DNA of 12,297 nucleotides from an uncultured Isosphaeraceae bacterium (GTDB lineage: Bacteria; Planctomycetota; Planctomycetia; Isosphaerales; Isosphaeraceae): the NCBI GenBank assembly GCA_937907405.1, contig CALCIC010000644.1:1-12297 (forward strand), in the 5' to 3' direction. Shown here in pieces: positions 1 to 7,800 of the stretch (position 1 is its first letter; every line of letters starts with the position of its first letter). Both the position numbers and the translations under genes were made by a program. The notes under the pieces are model-generated. The model had not been told where the DNA came from. It did not search any database and saw only the letters and a list, made by a program, of their open reading frames with translations.

Positions 1-415
1 CCGCCGGTTCTGGCCCGAGTTCGGCCGTGACGCCGAGGCGGCCTGCGCGCATCTGGATTTCGGGATCGATCCGCCGGGGCGATGGCGAGGACGTCAGGCC
101 TGGTATCTGTGCAATCAGGCGATCTATTCGCCCCAGCGCCGCGAACACGGCGGCCCCAGGCTCGATCGCGTGTCGTCGGCTCATCCGTTGCGCTGCGTCG
201 TGTTCGATCAGGATCCCGAAAGCCCGACGGTGATCGATTGGCTGGGCAGGATGCGGACGAATTACGCCCTGCGATCGACGTCGACGATCGCCCCCCTCAT
301 CACGCTCGGCGATCCGCCGCGGCAAGTCGCCGAACACTGGCGGATTTACGAATTCGTCCCGCGAACGGACGAGGAGAACCACGTTCCGATGGAGACGTCG
401 CACGATGAGCGCTGA
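1..415 (+). CDS. C-terminal part of a GT-C-like membrane glycosyltransferase (5' truncated)
   Basis: Frame 2 is open from the window edge to TGA at 413-415, giving 137 residues of the C-terminus only. It aligns by eye with the C-terminal soluble part of the next gene. Both start this part with RRFW, have a conserved Ala/Cys-rich stretch, then a Tyr-Leu...Gln...Tyr-Ser-Pro motif, then AHPLR followed by hydrophobic residues, a Trp-Leu..Met...Tyr segment, and end with W.R.Y.FV.R. The two genes are therefore tandem paralogues. The membrane part would lie upstream of the window. The family assignment rests wholly on the paralogue, because this piece has no catalytic motif or membrane segment of its own. 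The stop overlaps the next start by 11 bases, so the two are probably co-transcribed and translationally coupled. In GT-C enzymes such a tail usually sits outside the cytoplasmic membrane. Confidence 0.75.
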   Translation, partial: RRFWPEFGRDAEAACAHLDFGIDPPGRWRGRQAWYLCNQAIYSPQRREHGGPRLDRVSSAHPLRCVVFDQDPESPTVIDWLGRMRTNYALRSTSTIAPLITLGDPPRQVAEHWRIYEFVPRTDEENHVPMETSHDER

Positions 416-2081
416 AGCTCCTGGCCTGGCGGCCTTACGGCCTCTGACGCCTCTGCTGGTCGATCGCGAGGCGGCGAAGGACGACCGTTGGTTCGTCCGC
501 GCGAGCTGGTGGTTCGTGGTTCTGGGGATTCTGGCCCGGCTGGTCCGCTATCTGGTCGACTATCCGATCTGGCACGACGAGGCGTTCGTCGCGGCCAGCC
601 TGTGGGACCGAGGCATCGACGATCTGGCTCGGCCGCTGGAATACGGCCAGGTCGCCCCCTGGCTGTTCCTGGTGATTGAACGGCTTGTGGTCCTTTGCCT
701 GGGCTACACGGAGATGACGCTCCGATTGTTCCCCACGGTTTGCAGTGTGCTGAGCGTGGTGGTATTCCGCCATCTGGCGTCGCGGTTGTTGCGAGGATGG
801 GCGTTGGTGCTGTCGACGGCGATCTTCGCCTGCGCGTTCTACCCGATTCGCCACGGCAACGAGATCAAGCCGTACTCGGCGGACCTACTCGCCGCTCTCC
901 TGCTGCTGACGTTGGCGGTCGAGTATCTTCGCAAACCCGATTCAAGCTTGTGGTTGTGGATCGCCGCGGCGGCGTCGCCGGTGTTGCTGGGGCTGTCCTA
1001 TCCCGCCGTATTCGTGGCTGGCGGGATCGGACTGGCGCTGGCGCTCCCGATCGCGGCTCGGGGCGCGACGCGGGTCCGCCTGGGCTTCCTTGCTTTCGGG
1101 TTCATGGTGGTCGGCTCGTTTTTGGCGATCTACATGGCGGCCACGGTCGTTCAGCAGCGCGAGATGGGATCGTTCTACCGGCTGGGATACTGGAAGGACT
1201 CGTTTCCGCCGCTCGATCAGCCCTGGTGGATACCGGTCTGGCTGCTCGACATGCACGGCGGGAACATGTTCGCCTACCCGATCGGCGAGCGGAAAGGGGG
1301 CAGCAGCGCGACGCTCGGCTGTGCGCTGGTGGGATGTCTCGCGCTCTGGCGGCGCGACCGTCGGATCCTGATGGCCGCATTGACGCTGCCGTTCGGACTC
1401 GGGCTCGTCGCCGCCTTCATGGGTCGCTATCCCTACGGCGGCGAGGCCCGGATCATGCAGTATCTAGCCCCGTCGATTTGCCTACTGGCGGGGCTCGGGG
1501 CGTCGGCATTGCTGGCTCGGCTGTCGCGTCCGACGATCGCCTGGGGAGCGCCTCGGGCGTTGCTCGGGGCGATGGCGGCCCTGGCCGTCGGCTTGATCGC
1601 GCGCGACCTGGCTAACCCGTACCGGGTGCCGGCGGACCTTCGCGCGCGGGAGTTCGCCCGCCGGTTCTGGACCGAGCAGAGCAAGGGCGCCGATCTCGCT
1701 TGCCTCAAGTCGGACCTCGGAGTCGAATTCGATCCCCACACCTGGCGCGCGGGGATGTCGGCGGTCTACCTGTTCTACCAACGGGTGTATTCGCCCCGTC
1801 ATCGGTCGGGCGCGCCGTTCGAGATCGGCCGCGAAACGTACAAAGACGCCCATCCGCTGCGAATCGTCGTCTACAACGACCTCAACCCCGATACGTCACG
1901 CATGAAGGCGTGGCTGTCCGAGATGGATCGCGATTATCTGCTGCGCCGGTCGGAGACCTTCGTGGTCGACCCCGGCAAGAACGGAGAGTCCTGGCTCCGC
2001 GACGTTTACGGCGTGTTCGAATTCGTGTCGCGGGCGCCGGCGCGGACGGCCGCGGGGTCGGAGGGAGCGGCGCGGTATTGA
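405..2081 (+). CDS. Polytopic membrane protein, GT-C (GT39/PMT-like) glycosyltransferase family
   Basis: The protein has 558 residues with about 11-12 hydrophobic segments between residues 33 and 400, and a soluble C-terminal part from about 405 to 558. After the first membrane segment lies the motif IWHDEAF (Asp58-Glu59), matching the acidic pair in the first outer loop of GT-C enzymes such as the PMT and ArnT families. A second family-like feature is NEIKPYSAD at 152-160, just before a membrane helix. GT-C enzymes move a sugar from a polyprenyl-phosphate carrier to a protein, lipid or glycan on the outer face of the membrane; donor and acceptor cannot be read here. The ATG at 405 lies inside the upstream paralogue, with GGAG at 391-394 as ribosome binding site. 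The tail after residue 540 is Ala/Arg/Gly-rich and probably disordered. The family call is fairly firm and the enzymatic role is inferred. Confidence 0.8.
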   Translation: MSAEAPGLAALRPLTPLLVDREAAKDDRWFVRASWWFVVLGILARLVRYLVDYPIWHDEAFVAASLWDRGIDDLARPLEYGQVAPWLFLVIERLVVLCLGYTEMTLRLFPTVCSVLSVVVFRHLASRLLRGWALVLSTAIFACAFYPIRHGNEIKPYSADLLAALLLLTLAVEYLRKPDSSLWLWIAAAASPVLLGLSYPAVFVAGGIGLALALPIAARGATRVRLGFLAFGFMVVGSFLAIYMAATVVQQREMGSFYRLGYWKDSFPPLDQPWWIPVWLLDMHGGNMFAYPIGERKGGSSATLGCALVGCLALWRRDRRILMAALTLPFGLGLVAAFMGRYPYGGEARIMQYLAPSICLLAGLGASALLARLSRPTIAWGAPRALLGAMAALAVGLIARDLANPYRVPADLRAREFARRFWTEQSKGADLACLKSDLGVEFDPHTWRAGMSAVYLFYQRVYSPRHRSGAPFEIGRETYKDAHPLRIVVYNDLNPDTSRMKAWLSEMDRDYLLRRSETFVVDPGKNGESWLRDVYGVFEFVSRAPARTAAGSEGAARY

Positions 2082-2219
2082 ATGTACCTAGAACGCTCTG
2101 GCCAACGATGGTTGGCAAAGATAAGCTAGTAGGCTAAGTGAGCGTGAAGCCGCGCCCTCGGGCATGGTTTCGCGACTCGAGGCCGACGATCCCAAAAATT
2201 CGACGTGACGGGGTTCGCC
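2082..2219. other. Intergenic region between the glycosyltransferase pair and the tmk-holB unit
   Basis: This 138-base gap is less GC-rich than its flanks around 2083-2138. It holds a small inverted repeat, GCCAAC at 2101-2106 and GTTGGC at 2111-2116, with a four-base loop and no T-tract after it, so it is a poor intrinsic terminator. TTGGCA at 2112-2117 resembles a -35 box, but no good -10 hexamer lies at the expected distance. The region most likely carries the promoter of the downstream four-gene unit; no exact promoter can be supported. Confidence 0.35.
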
Positions 2220-2564
2220 ATGCGTTTGGAGGCAGTAATCCTGCCCGAGCTGGGGACCGGTCCGGACATGCCGATCGTCGTCAGCCACTGGTACGCGGGC
2301 CGCGGAGAATTCGTCTGGGAAGGGGATCGACTGGTCGAGATACTCGCCGGTCCCCTGACGTTCGACGTTCCCGCGCCGGCGACGGGACGCCTCGTGGAGA
2401 TTCGCGGTCGGGAGGACGACCTGGTAGAGCCAGGTTCGGTGCTCGGCTACGTCGCTCCGAACGACGAGCGATACGGTGGCGACGACTCGACGAACCGGAC
2501 CGGGGACGACAGCGGACGCACTCCGGGCGATTCTCCCCGTCGGTCAGGTCGCCCCCGGTCATGA
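2220..2564 (+). CDS. Small lipoyl/biotinyl-like domain protein lacking the modifiable lysine
   Basis: A 114-residue protein. Residues 1-75 read like the hammerhead fold of lipoyl/biotinyl carrier domains: an ILPELG start, a hydrophobic strand, WEGDRLVEI before the turn, TFDVPAPATGRLVEI after it, and a final EPGSVLGYV strand. In true carriers the turn has the form ETDKA with a lipoylated lysine; here the stretch is EILAGPLTFDV, proline takes the lysine position, and the whole protein contains no lysine. It therefore cannot be lipoylated or biotinylated in the usual way. Residues 80-114 are rich in Asp, Gly, Arg and Ser and probably disordered. I chose ATG at 2220, with GACGGGG six bases upstream and the domain starting at once; an in-frame GTG at 2205 is possible. 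The stop overlaps the Nudix start as ATGA, so translation is probably coupled. A structural or regulatory role is a guess. Confidence 0.65.
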   Translation: MRLEAVILPELGTGPDMPIVVSHWYAGRGEFVWEGDRLVEILAGPLTFDVPAPATGRLVEIRGREDDLVEPGSVLGYVAPNDERYGGDDSTNRTGDDSGRTPGDSPRRSGRPRS

Positions 2565-3070
2565 CCACGTTTCACGAACGATCCGCTGGCGTCATCCCCT
2601 ATTGCCGCACGGGAGATCAGGGTTGCATCTACCTGGTCCTGCATTCGGCCACGGTTCGAAATCCGCGCGCGAAGTGGGAATTCCCCAAGGGGGGCGTCGA
2701 GAGTGGCGAGAGCACGCGCGAGACCGCCGCGCGCGAGTTCCACGAGGAGACCAGCCTGGCGAACTGGACGATCCGCGAGGGATTCGAGCGCAGCCTTTCT
2801 TACACCTACATCCGTCGCGGTCGCAAGGTCGTCAAAACCGTTACGTATTACGTCGTCGAGGTCTTCGCGCCAATCCAGCCGACGCAGTCCGTCGAACACG
2901 TCGCGGACCCTCACGGCGACTGGTTTCAGTGGGGGACTTTCGAGGAAATCAACCGCTTGCTCTATCACACCAAGATCCGCCAGGTGTTCGCCGAGGCTCA
3001 GGCCTGGATCCAGGGAGGCCCTCCGCCGGAGTCGGCGCCCGAGAGCGAAGCCGAGTCGACGCCGATTTGA
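2561..3070 (+). CDS. Nudix hydrolase, diadenosine-tetraphosphatase-like
   Basis: A 169-residue Nudix protein. The Nudix box lies at residues 44-66: Gly44, five residues, Glu50, seven residues, then REFHEETSL at 58-66. The metal-binding glutamates (Glu59, Glu62, Glu63) are present; the usual Gly near the box end is Ser65. The lead-in KWEFPKGGVESGE resembles the WxxPKGH/GVxxGE entry of bis(5'-nucleosyl)-tetraphosphatases (NUDT2-like), and the length fits. Such enzymes cleave dinucleoside polyphosphates or other nucleoside diphosphate derivatives with Mg2+ in the cytoplasm; the substrate cannot be fixed from sequence. The C-terminus from about 152 is Pro/Glu/Ser-rich and disordered. The start ATG overlaps the previous stop (ATGA), and tmk follows after 31 bases. 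The position beside thymidylate kinase suggests a role in nucleotide-pool housekeeping, which is inference. Reading further upstream in the same frame gives low-complexity Arg-rich sequence, so the longer start is rejected. Confidence 0.88.
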   Translation: MTTFHERSAGVIPYCRTGDQGCIYLVLHSATVRNPRAKWEFPKGGVESGESTRETAAREFHEETSLANWTIREGFERSLSYTYIRRGRKVVKTVTYYVVEVFAPIQPTQSVEHVADPHGDWFQWGTFEEINRLLYHTKIRQVFAEAQAWIQGGPPPESAPESEAESTPI

Positions 3071-3101
3071 CGCCCGAGTCCAGGAAAGGGGGGGAACCGA
3101 A

Positions 3102-3809
3102 ATGGCAGACGACAAGAGCCCAAGCCTGCTCCCCTGGAAACGCCCCCATCCGGGATTCTTCCTGGCGTTCGAGGGGCCCGACGGCGGTGGTAAGTCGACC
3201 CAGGCGGATCGGCTCGCCGACTGGCTCCGGGAAGACGACGCGCTCGACGTCGTCACCTGCCGTGATCCCGGCAGCACCCGTCTGGGCAACCGGCTCCGCG
3301 AGATTTTGCTGGAACGAGGCGAGCTTCAACCGACTTCGACCGCCGAGATGCTCCTCTTCATGGCGAGCCGCGCGCAGCTCGTCGCGGAGGTCGTCCGACC
3401 CGCGCTGGAGGCGGGGCGGGTCGTGATCTGCGATCGTTACCTGCTGTCGAACATCGTCTACCAGGGAAGCGCCGGCGGACTGCCGATCGACGAGATCGCG
3501 CGAGTCGGCCAGGTGGCGACCGGCGGACTGCTGCCGGACCTCACGCTGGTCCTCAACATCTCCCGAGACGAGGCCAAGCGGCGGATCGGTGCGTCGCGCG
3601 ACCGACTGGAAGATCGCCCCGAGAGTTATCACGCCCAGGTCGCAAAGGGTTATCTGGACGCCCTCTTGTTGATGTCGGACGGTCCCGAGGGGTGTACCTA
3701 TTACCCCTCGCCGATGGCCGCGATCGACGCCGGCGAAGAGGCCGAAGCGGTCGCCCGCCAGATTCGAAAGGAGGTCGCCAATGCCCTCCGTCTTAGTCCG
3801 TGGCCATGA
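3102..3809 (+). CDS. tmk: Thymidylate kinase (dTMP kinase)
   Basis: A 235-residue cytoplasmic P-loop kinase that phosphorylates dTMP to dTDP with ATP, the step before dTTP. The P-loop is EGPDGGGKST at 24-33. The dTMP-binding loop reads RDPGSTRLG at 54-62 where the family usually has REPGGTxLG, so Glu is Asp and Gly is Ser. The DR(Y/H) motif is Asp111-Arg112-Tyr113, followed by IVYQG as in the family, but the usual Asp-Ser after Tyr is replaced by Leu-Leu-Ser. The lid is around 161-184 (SRDRLEDRPESY...KGY). About 17 extra residues precede the first strand. The ATG at 3102 has a purine-rich ribosome binding site (AGGAAAGGGGGGG at 3082-3094). The 3' end overlaps holB by 29 bases, the common bacterial tmk-holB pairing. 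The departures look conservative and the gene is probably functional. Confidence 0.92.
   Translation: MADDKSPSLLPWKRPHPGFFLAFEGPDGGGKSTQADRLADWLREDDALDVVTCRDPGSTRLGNRLREILLERGELQPTSTAEMLLFMASRAQLVAEVVRPALEAGRVVICDRYLLSNIVYQGSAGGLPIDEIARVGQVATGGLLPDLTLVLNISRDEAKRRIGASRDRLEDRPESYHAQVAKGYLDALLLMSDGPEGCTYYPSPMAAIDAGEEAEAVARQIRKEVANALRLSPWP
3767..3775 (+). promoter_or_regulatory. Strong ribosome binding site for holB, inside tmk
   Basis: AAAGGAGGT is a near-perfect match to the 16S anti-Shine-Dalgarno sequence. GGAGG at 3770-3774 is six bases before the ATG at 3781. It lies within the tmk coding sequence and decides the holB start, so holB is initiated on its own while tmk is still being read. 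Confidence 0.85.
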
Positions 3810-4818
3810 CCGCGCTCGGTCGTCGCTTCGTTCGAGCGCCCAGGCGGGACGGTTTCCCCACGCCTTCCTGTTCGTCGGGCCGGAGGGGATCGGCAAGCGG
3901 ACGTTCGCGCTCTCGGTCGCTCAGGCGCTGCTCTGCGAGCAAAACCCAGAGGACCTGCTCGAATCGTGCGGGAGTTGCCCGGGGTGTCTCCAGGTCGAAT
4001 CCGGATCGCATCCCGACCTGATCGTCGCGGCGCGCCCCGAAGACAAGCAGGAGCTGCCGATCCGGGTGATCCGCGACCTCTGCGCCGAGTTCGGCCTCAA
4101 ACCGGCGCGCGGAGCGCGCAAGGTGGCGATCGTCGACGACGTCGACACCATGAACGAGGAGGCGGCGAACGCCTTTTTGAAGACCCTGGAGGAGCCGCCG
4201 CCGGGCGCCGTGCTGTTCTTGATCGGCACGGCGGCCGAGCAGCAGCTTGAGACGATCGTCTCGCGGTGCCAGGTCGTCCGGTTCGACCCCCTGCCCTCCG
4301 ACGAGCTGGCAGGGCTGCTGCTGGAGAAGGGACTCGCCGCTGATCCAGCCGAGGCCGCCAAACTCGCCGGCCTGGCCGAGGGGAGCGTCAGCCGGGCGAT
4401 CGGACTGGCCGACCCCGACCTCGACCGCTACCGACGCGATCTGATCGACGGCCTGTCCGGCGAGCGCGGGTTCGACCCGGCCGAGCAGGTCCAGCAGCTT
4501 TTGGCCTTCTCGAAGAAGGCCGGCAAGGAGACCTCCGCCCAGCGTCGGCGGGCCAGCCTGATGGTCGGCGAGCTGGCCCGGCTTTTCCGGGGGGTTCTGT
4601 GGCAGACCGCCGGCCTGGAACCGCCCTCGGCCGACCCCGCCGACCGCCAGGCGGTCGCCCGGCTCGCCGCGCGACTCGAGCCCGAGGACGTCTTCATCCT
4701 CGCCGACCGCGCGCTCGCGGCCGATTACCAACTCGGCCGCAACCTGTACATGCCGGTGGTCCTGGAGTCGCTGTTCCACGACCTCGCCAAGATCATCAAT
4801 CCGAGGGCCCGGGCCTGA
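3781..4818 (+). CDS. holB: DNA polymerase III delta-prime subunit (clamp loader)
   Basis: A 345-residue AAA+ protein of the clamp-loader complex, which with tau/gamma and delta opens the beta clamp on primed DNA. The N-terminus has the delta-prime form GHDRA...GRFPHAFLF. The P-loop is GPEGIGKRT at 33-41. Four cysteines (52, 63, 66, 69) form the zinc module. The Walker B region is KVAIVDDVDTM at 114-124, followed by the hallmark NAFLKTLEEPP at 130-140, and the sensor SRC lies at 161-163. The C-terminal helical collar runs from about 230 to 345. E. coli delta-prime has lost a working ATPase site, but here the P-loop looks intact; whether it hydrolyses ATP is unknown. The start is set by the ribosome binding site at 3767-3775. 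The gene overlaps tmk by 29 bases and the converging kinase gene by 23 bases at the 3' end. Confidence 0.93.
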   Translation: MPSVLVRGHDRARSSLRSSAQAGRFPHAFLFVGPEGIGKRTFALSVAQALLCEQNPEDLLESCGSCPGCLQVESGSHPDLIVAARPEDKQELPIRVIRDLCAEFGLKPARGARKVAIVDDVDTMNEEAANAFLKTLEEPPPGAVLFLIGTAAEQQLETIVSRCQVVRFDPLPSDELAGLLLEKGLAADPAEAAKLAGLAEGSVSRAIGLADPDLDRYRRDLIDGLSGERGFDPAEQVQQLLAFSKKAGKETSAQRRRASLMVGELARLFRGVLWQTAGLEPPSADPADRQAVARLAARLEPEDVFILADRALAADYQLGRNLYMPVVLESLFHDLAKIINPRARA

Positions 4819-7800
4819 CGGAGTTGGTCGCGAGGGCCTCGACGTCTCTCCAGAGCGTCCGCCATTCCTCCCGCTCGGATTCGGGGAGTTTGGCCAGGGC
4901 GTCGGGTTCGCGGAGGCCGGCGAGGTCGGAGTCCCGCCGCCAGTGCGTCATGATTCGTTGCACGGCGACGCGATCGGCGGGGGAACCGCCGTCAAGCATC
5001 TTTGCCCACAACGCCAGGTCGGCTCTGAGCCAGTCGAGAGCCTGCTTCCGCAGGCGGGCCTTCTCGGCGTCGTCGAGGTCGGCGGCGTCATCCCCCCGGC
5101 CGGCGGCGGCGAGCGAGGCGAAACAGGCGGCGTTGTAGCGATGGCAGGACTTCAACTCATCGGCCAGTTTAGGGTCCGCGGCGAAGGCGTCGGCGTAGAG
5201 TCGCGCCGCCTCGTGGCTTCGCTTCTTGGCCTGGCCGACCTCGGTCAAGCCGAGGCGTTCTTCGTTGGTGGTCGGCTTGTAACGGCCGTACAGGAAATCG
5301 GCGAGCTTCTCCCGGGCCGCCGCCCGCTCGGCCAGGGCAAGTTTGGGACGAGCGGTTTCATAGCCGAGTTCGACGGCCTTCTTGAAGCTGGCGACGGCCT
5401 CGTCGATCCGCCCCTTCCTGCTTTGCACAAGGCCCAGGTTGAAGTGGGCCGCGGCGAACTTGGGGGCGAGTTCGACGGCCTTCTTGAAACAGGCGACGGC
5501 CTCGTCGATCTGACCCTTCTCATCAAGCGCGGCGCCCAGGCTGTTGTGTGCCGTGGCATTTTTCGGGTCGAGTTCGACGGCCTTCTTGAAACAGGCGACG
5601 GCCTGGTCGATCTGCCCCTTCCCGCCAAGCGCAATGCCCAGGCTGTTGTGAGCCGCGGCGAACTTCGGGTCGAGTTCGACGGCCTGCTTGTAACAGGCGA
5701 CGGCCTCGTCGATCCGACCCTTCTTGTCAAGCACAAGGCCCAGGCTGAGGTGGGCCCGAGCGTACTTCGGGTCGAGTTCGACGGCCTTCTTGAAACAGGC
5801 GACGGCCTCGTCGATCCGACCCTTCTTGCTTTGCACAAGGCCCAGGTTGAAGTGCACCGTGGCGTGCTTCGGGTCGAGTTCGACGGCCTTGTTGAAACAG
5901 GCGACGGCCTCGTCGATCTGACCCTTCTCATCAAGCGCGGCGCCCAGGCTGTTGTGTGCCGTGGCATTTTTCGGGTCGAGTTCGACGGCCTTCTTGAAAC
6001 AGGCGACGGCCTGGTCGATCTGCCCCTTCCCGCCAAGCGCAATGCCCAGGCTGTTGTGAGCCGCGGCGAACTTCGGGTCGAGTTCGACGGCCTGCTTGTA
6101 ACAGGCGACGGCCTCGTCGATCCGACCCTTCTTGTCAAGCACAAGGCCCAGGCTGAGGTGGGCCCGAGCGTACTTCGGGTCGAGTTCGACGGCCTTCTTG
6201 AAACAGGCGACGGCCTCGTCGATCCGACCCTTCTTGTCAAGCGCAACGCCCCGATTGAAGTGGGCCGGGGCTAACTTCGGTTGGAGTTCGATGGCCTTCT
6301 CGTAGGAAGATAGCGATTCGTCCACCTGTCCAGCGTTCTCCAAAACGCAGCCCAGGTTTATGCGGGTGCCCGCGCTATCGGGCCGCAGGGCGACCGCGAC
6401 GGTCAGGAACCGCACCGCTTCGTCGTTCTCGCGAGGCGTCGAGTTTGCACCCGACAATCCCATTCCAAGATCGTTGTTGATCCAAAAGTCCGCCGGGTAC
6501 TGCCGCTGAGCACGCCGTAGCAATTCCAGCGCCGCATGCCTGACCACGCGCGACGGCCCCTCCTCAACCGGGTCGAGGTCCTTGATCCCTCTGGCAATTC
6601 GCGTCAGCGTCCGCGGGGTTTGTTTGCGAACGTCGACCTCCGCCGCCAGCTTCTTCAGGGACTGCAGCCGCTTCGTCGCGTCCGGTTCGGCCAGCGCCGC
6701 ACGAAACGCCCTGGTCCAATCGTTGGCTGGCTCCGCCGCCGAAGCGACCGCGCGCAGCCATTCGACGTGCGGCTCGTCGATCCCCCGTTTCGGGTCGCTG
6801 GCCAGGTCGACCCACTCGTCCAGGGCCGCGATCACAGCCTCACGGACCGCCGGCGGCCGTCGCCCGATTCGCGCGGCCGCCGCGTCCGGCGCGCCTTCCC
6901 CCGCCGCCATCCCATAAGCCCGGAACGCCTCGCGGAACAGCGGCACGGCGCGTCCAAGGACGAATTGTAACTCCAGCGACGTCTCCGCCTGGGCCAGTCG
7001 GGCCGCCTCGAGAGCGGCGACCAGGCGGTGGTCTTTCTCCTCGTCGTCCAACTCGGCTTGCAGTCGGGTGGCCTGGGCCTTCAGCGCGTCGTCGGCCGGG
7101 CCTCTCTCGACCAGGGCCGTCGCCCGCTGGGCCTGCTCGCGGGCCTGCGCGAACAGCGCGGCGGCGCCGGAAGCGGCCGACCCGGCCCGCGCCCGCAGCG
7201 CCGTCGCCTGGTTCAGAGCGTCGTTGACGTCGCGGTTCAGAGCGAGTCGCCTCGCGTCGCGCTCGCCCTTCACCCAGAGCCAGCCGCCGCCGACCAGGAC
7301 CGTCAACGTCAGCACGCTCGCCGCGACGACCGTCGTCAACCGCCGTCGCGCCCGCTCCTCGACGCTGTTCAACTCGGCGCGACGCATCCGCTCCTGCACG
7401 CCCGCCAGGTAGGCCGTCATCCGCTCGGCCACCGCGGAGGCGTCGCGAGGTCGGTCGTCGCGCTCGCGGGACAGGCAGTCCTTCGCCAGGTCGATCAACT
7501 CGGCGTCGGCGCCGCTGGCGTCGAGCCGGGCGAGCGCCTCGGTAGTGTCGCCGAGGGCCGCCTTCCGCTGGATCTCGCCGGAGCTTCGGCCGGTGAACGC
7601 CGGCGAATCCGTCAGGATTTCGCAGAGGATCGAGCCCAGCGCGAAAACGTCGGCGCGTTCGTCGACCTGGTCGATCTGGCCGCGGGCCTGCTCGGGCGCC
7701 ATGTACGAAGGGGTCCCCATCACCGATCCGGCGCGGGAATGGTCGGCGTCGGAGTCGCCGCTGCGCGCGGTGGCGATCACGGTCTCGTCACAGACCTCGC

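Larger units (their letters stand above)
5363..6382 (-). repeat. TPR-coding region: ten 102-base units
   Basis: Residues 730-1069 of the kinase consist of 34-residue TPR units whose DNA repeats every 102 bases. Each unit has the TPR positions Trp/Ala-x2-Leu/Gly-Tyr/His and a nearly constant second helix, GRIDEAVACFKKAVELDPK or close variants. The first unit (730-763) and the last half-unit are the most diverged. Read by the residue after DPK, the order is L-Y-F-N-H-Y-F-N-F, which shows that the block Y-F-N-(H/F) was duplicated as a whole. TPR arrays bind protein partners. Confidence 0.92.

Noticed and set aside
695..1615. A 306-residue plus-strand frame inside the glycosyltransferase gene
   Set aside because: Frame shadow with Arg/Gly-rich composition; the true frame has membrane segments and the Asp-Glu motif.
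2138..2560. Longer N-terminus for the Nudix protein in the same frame
   Set aside because: The extra sequence is Arg/Gly-rich, overlaps the lipoyl-like gene entirely, and the ATGA overlap gives a better start at 2561.
2703..3101. Longer N-terminus for thymidylate kinase in the same frame
   Set aside because: It overlaps the Nudix gene in another frame, is Arg/Ser-rich, and the ATG at 3102 has a good ribosome binding site.
4943..6274. A 443-residue plus-strand frame with repeated segments, antisense to the kinase TPR region
   Set aside because: Its repeats are just the TPR DNA read on the other strand. It has no ribosome binding site and no protein-like composition of its own, and the minus-strand frame encodes a full kinase.
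5363..6382. CRISPR-like array, because of the regular repeats
   Set aside because: The 102-base period keeps the reading frame, the whole unit rather than short repeats is conserved, and the translation is TPR.
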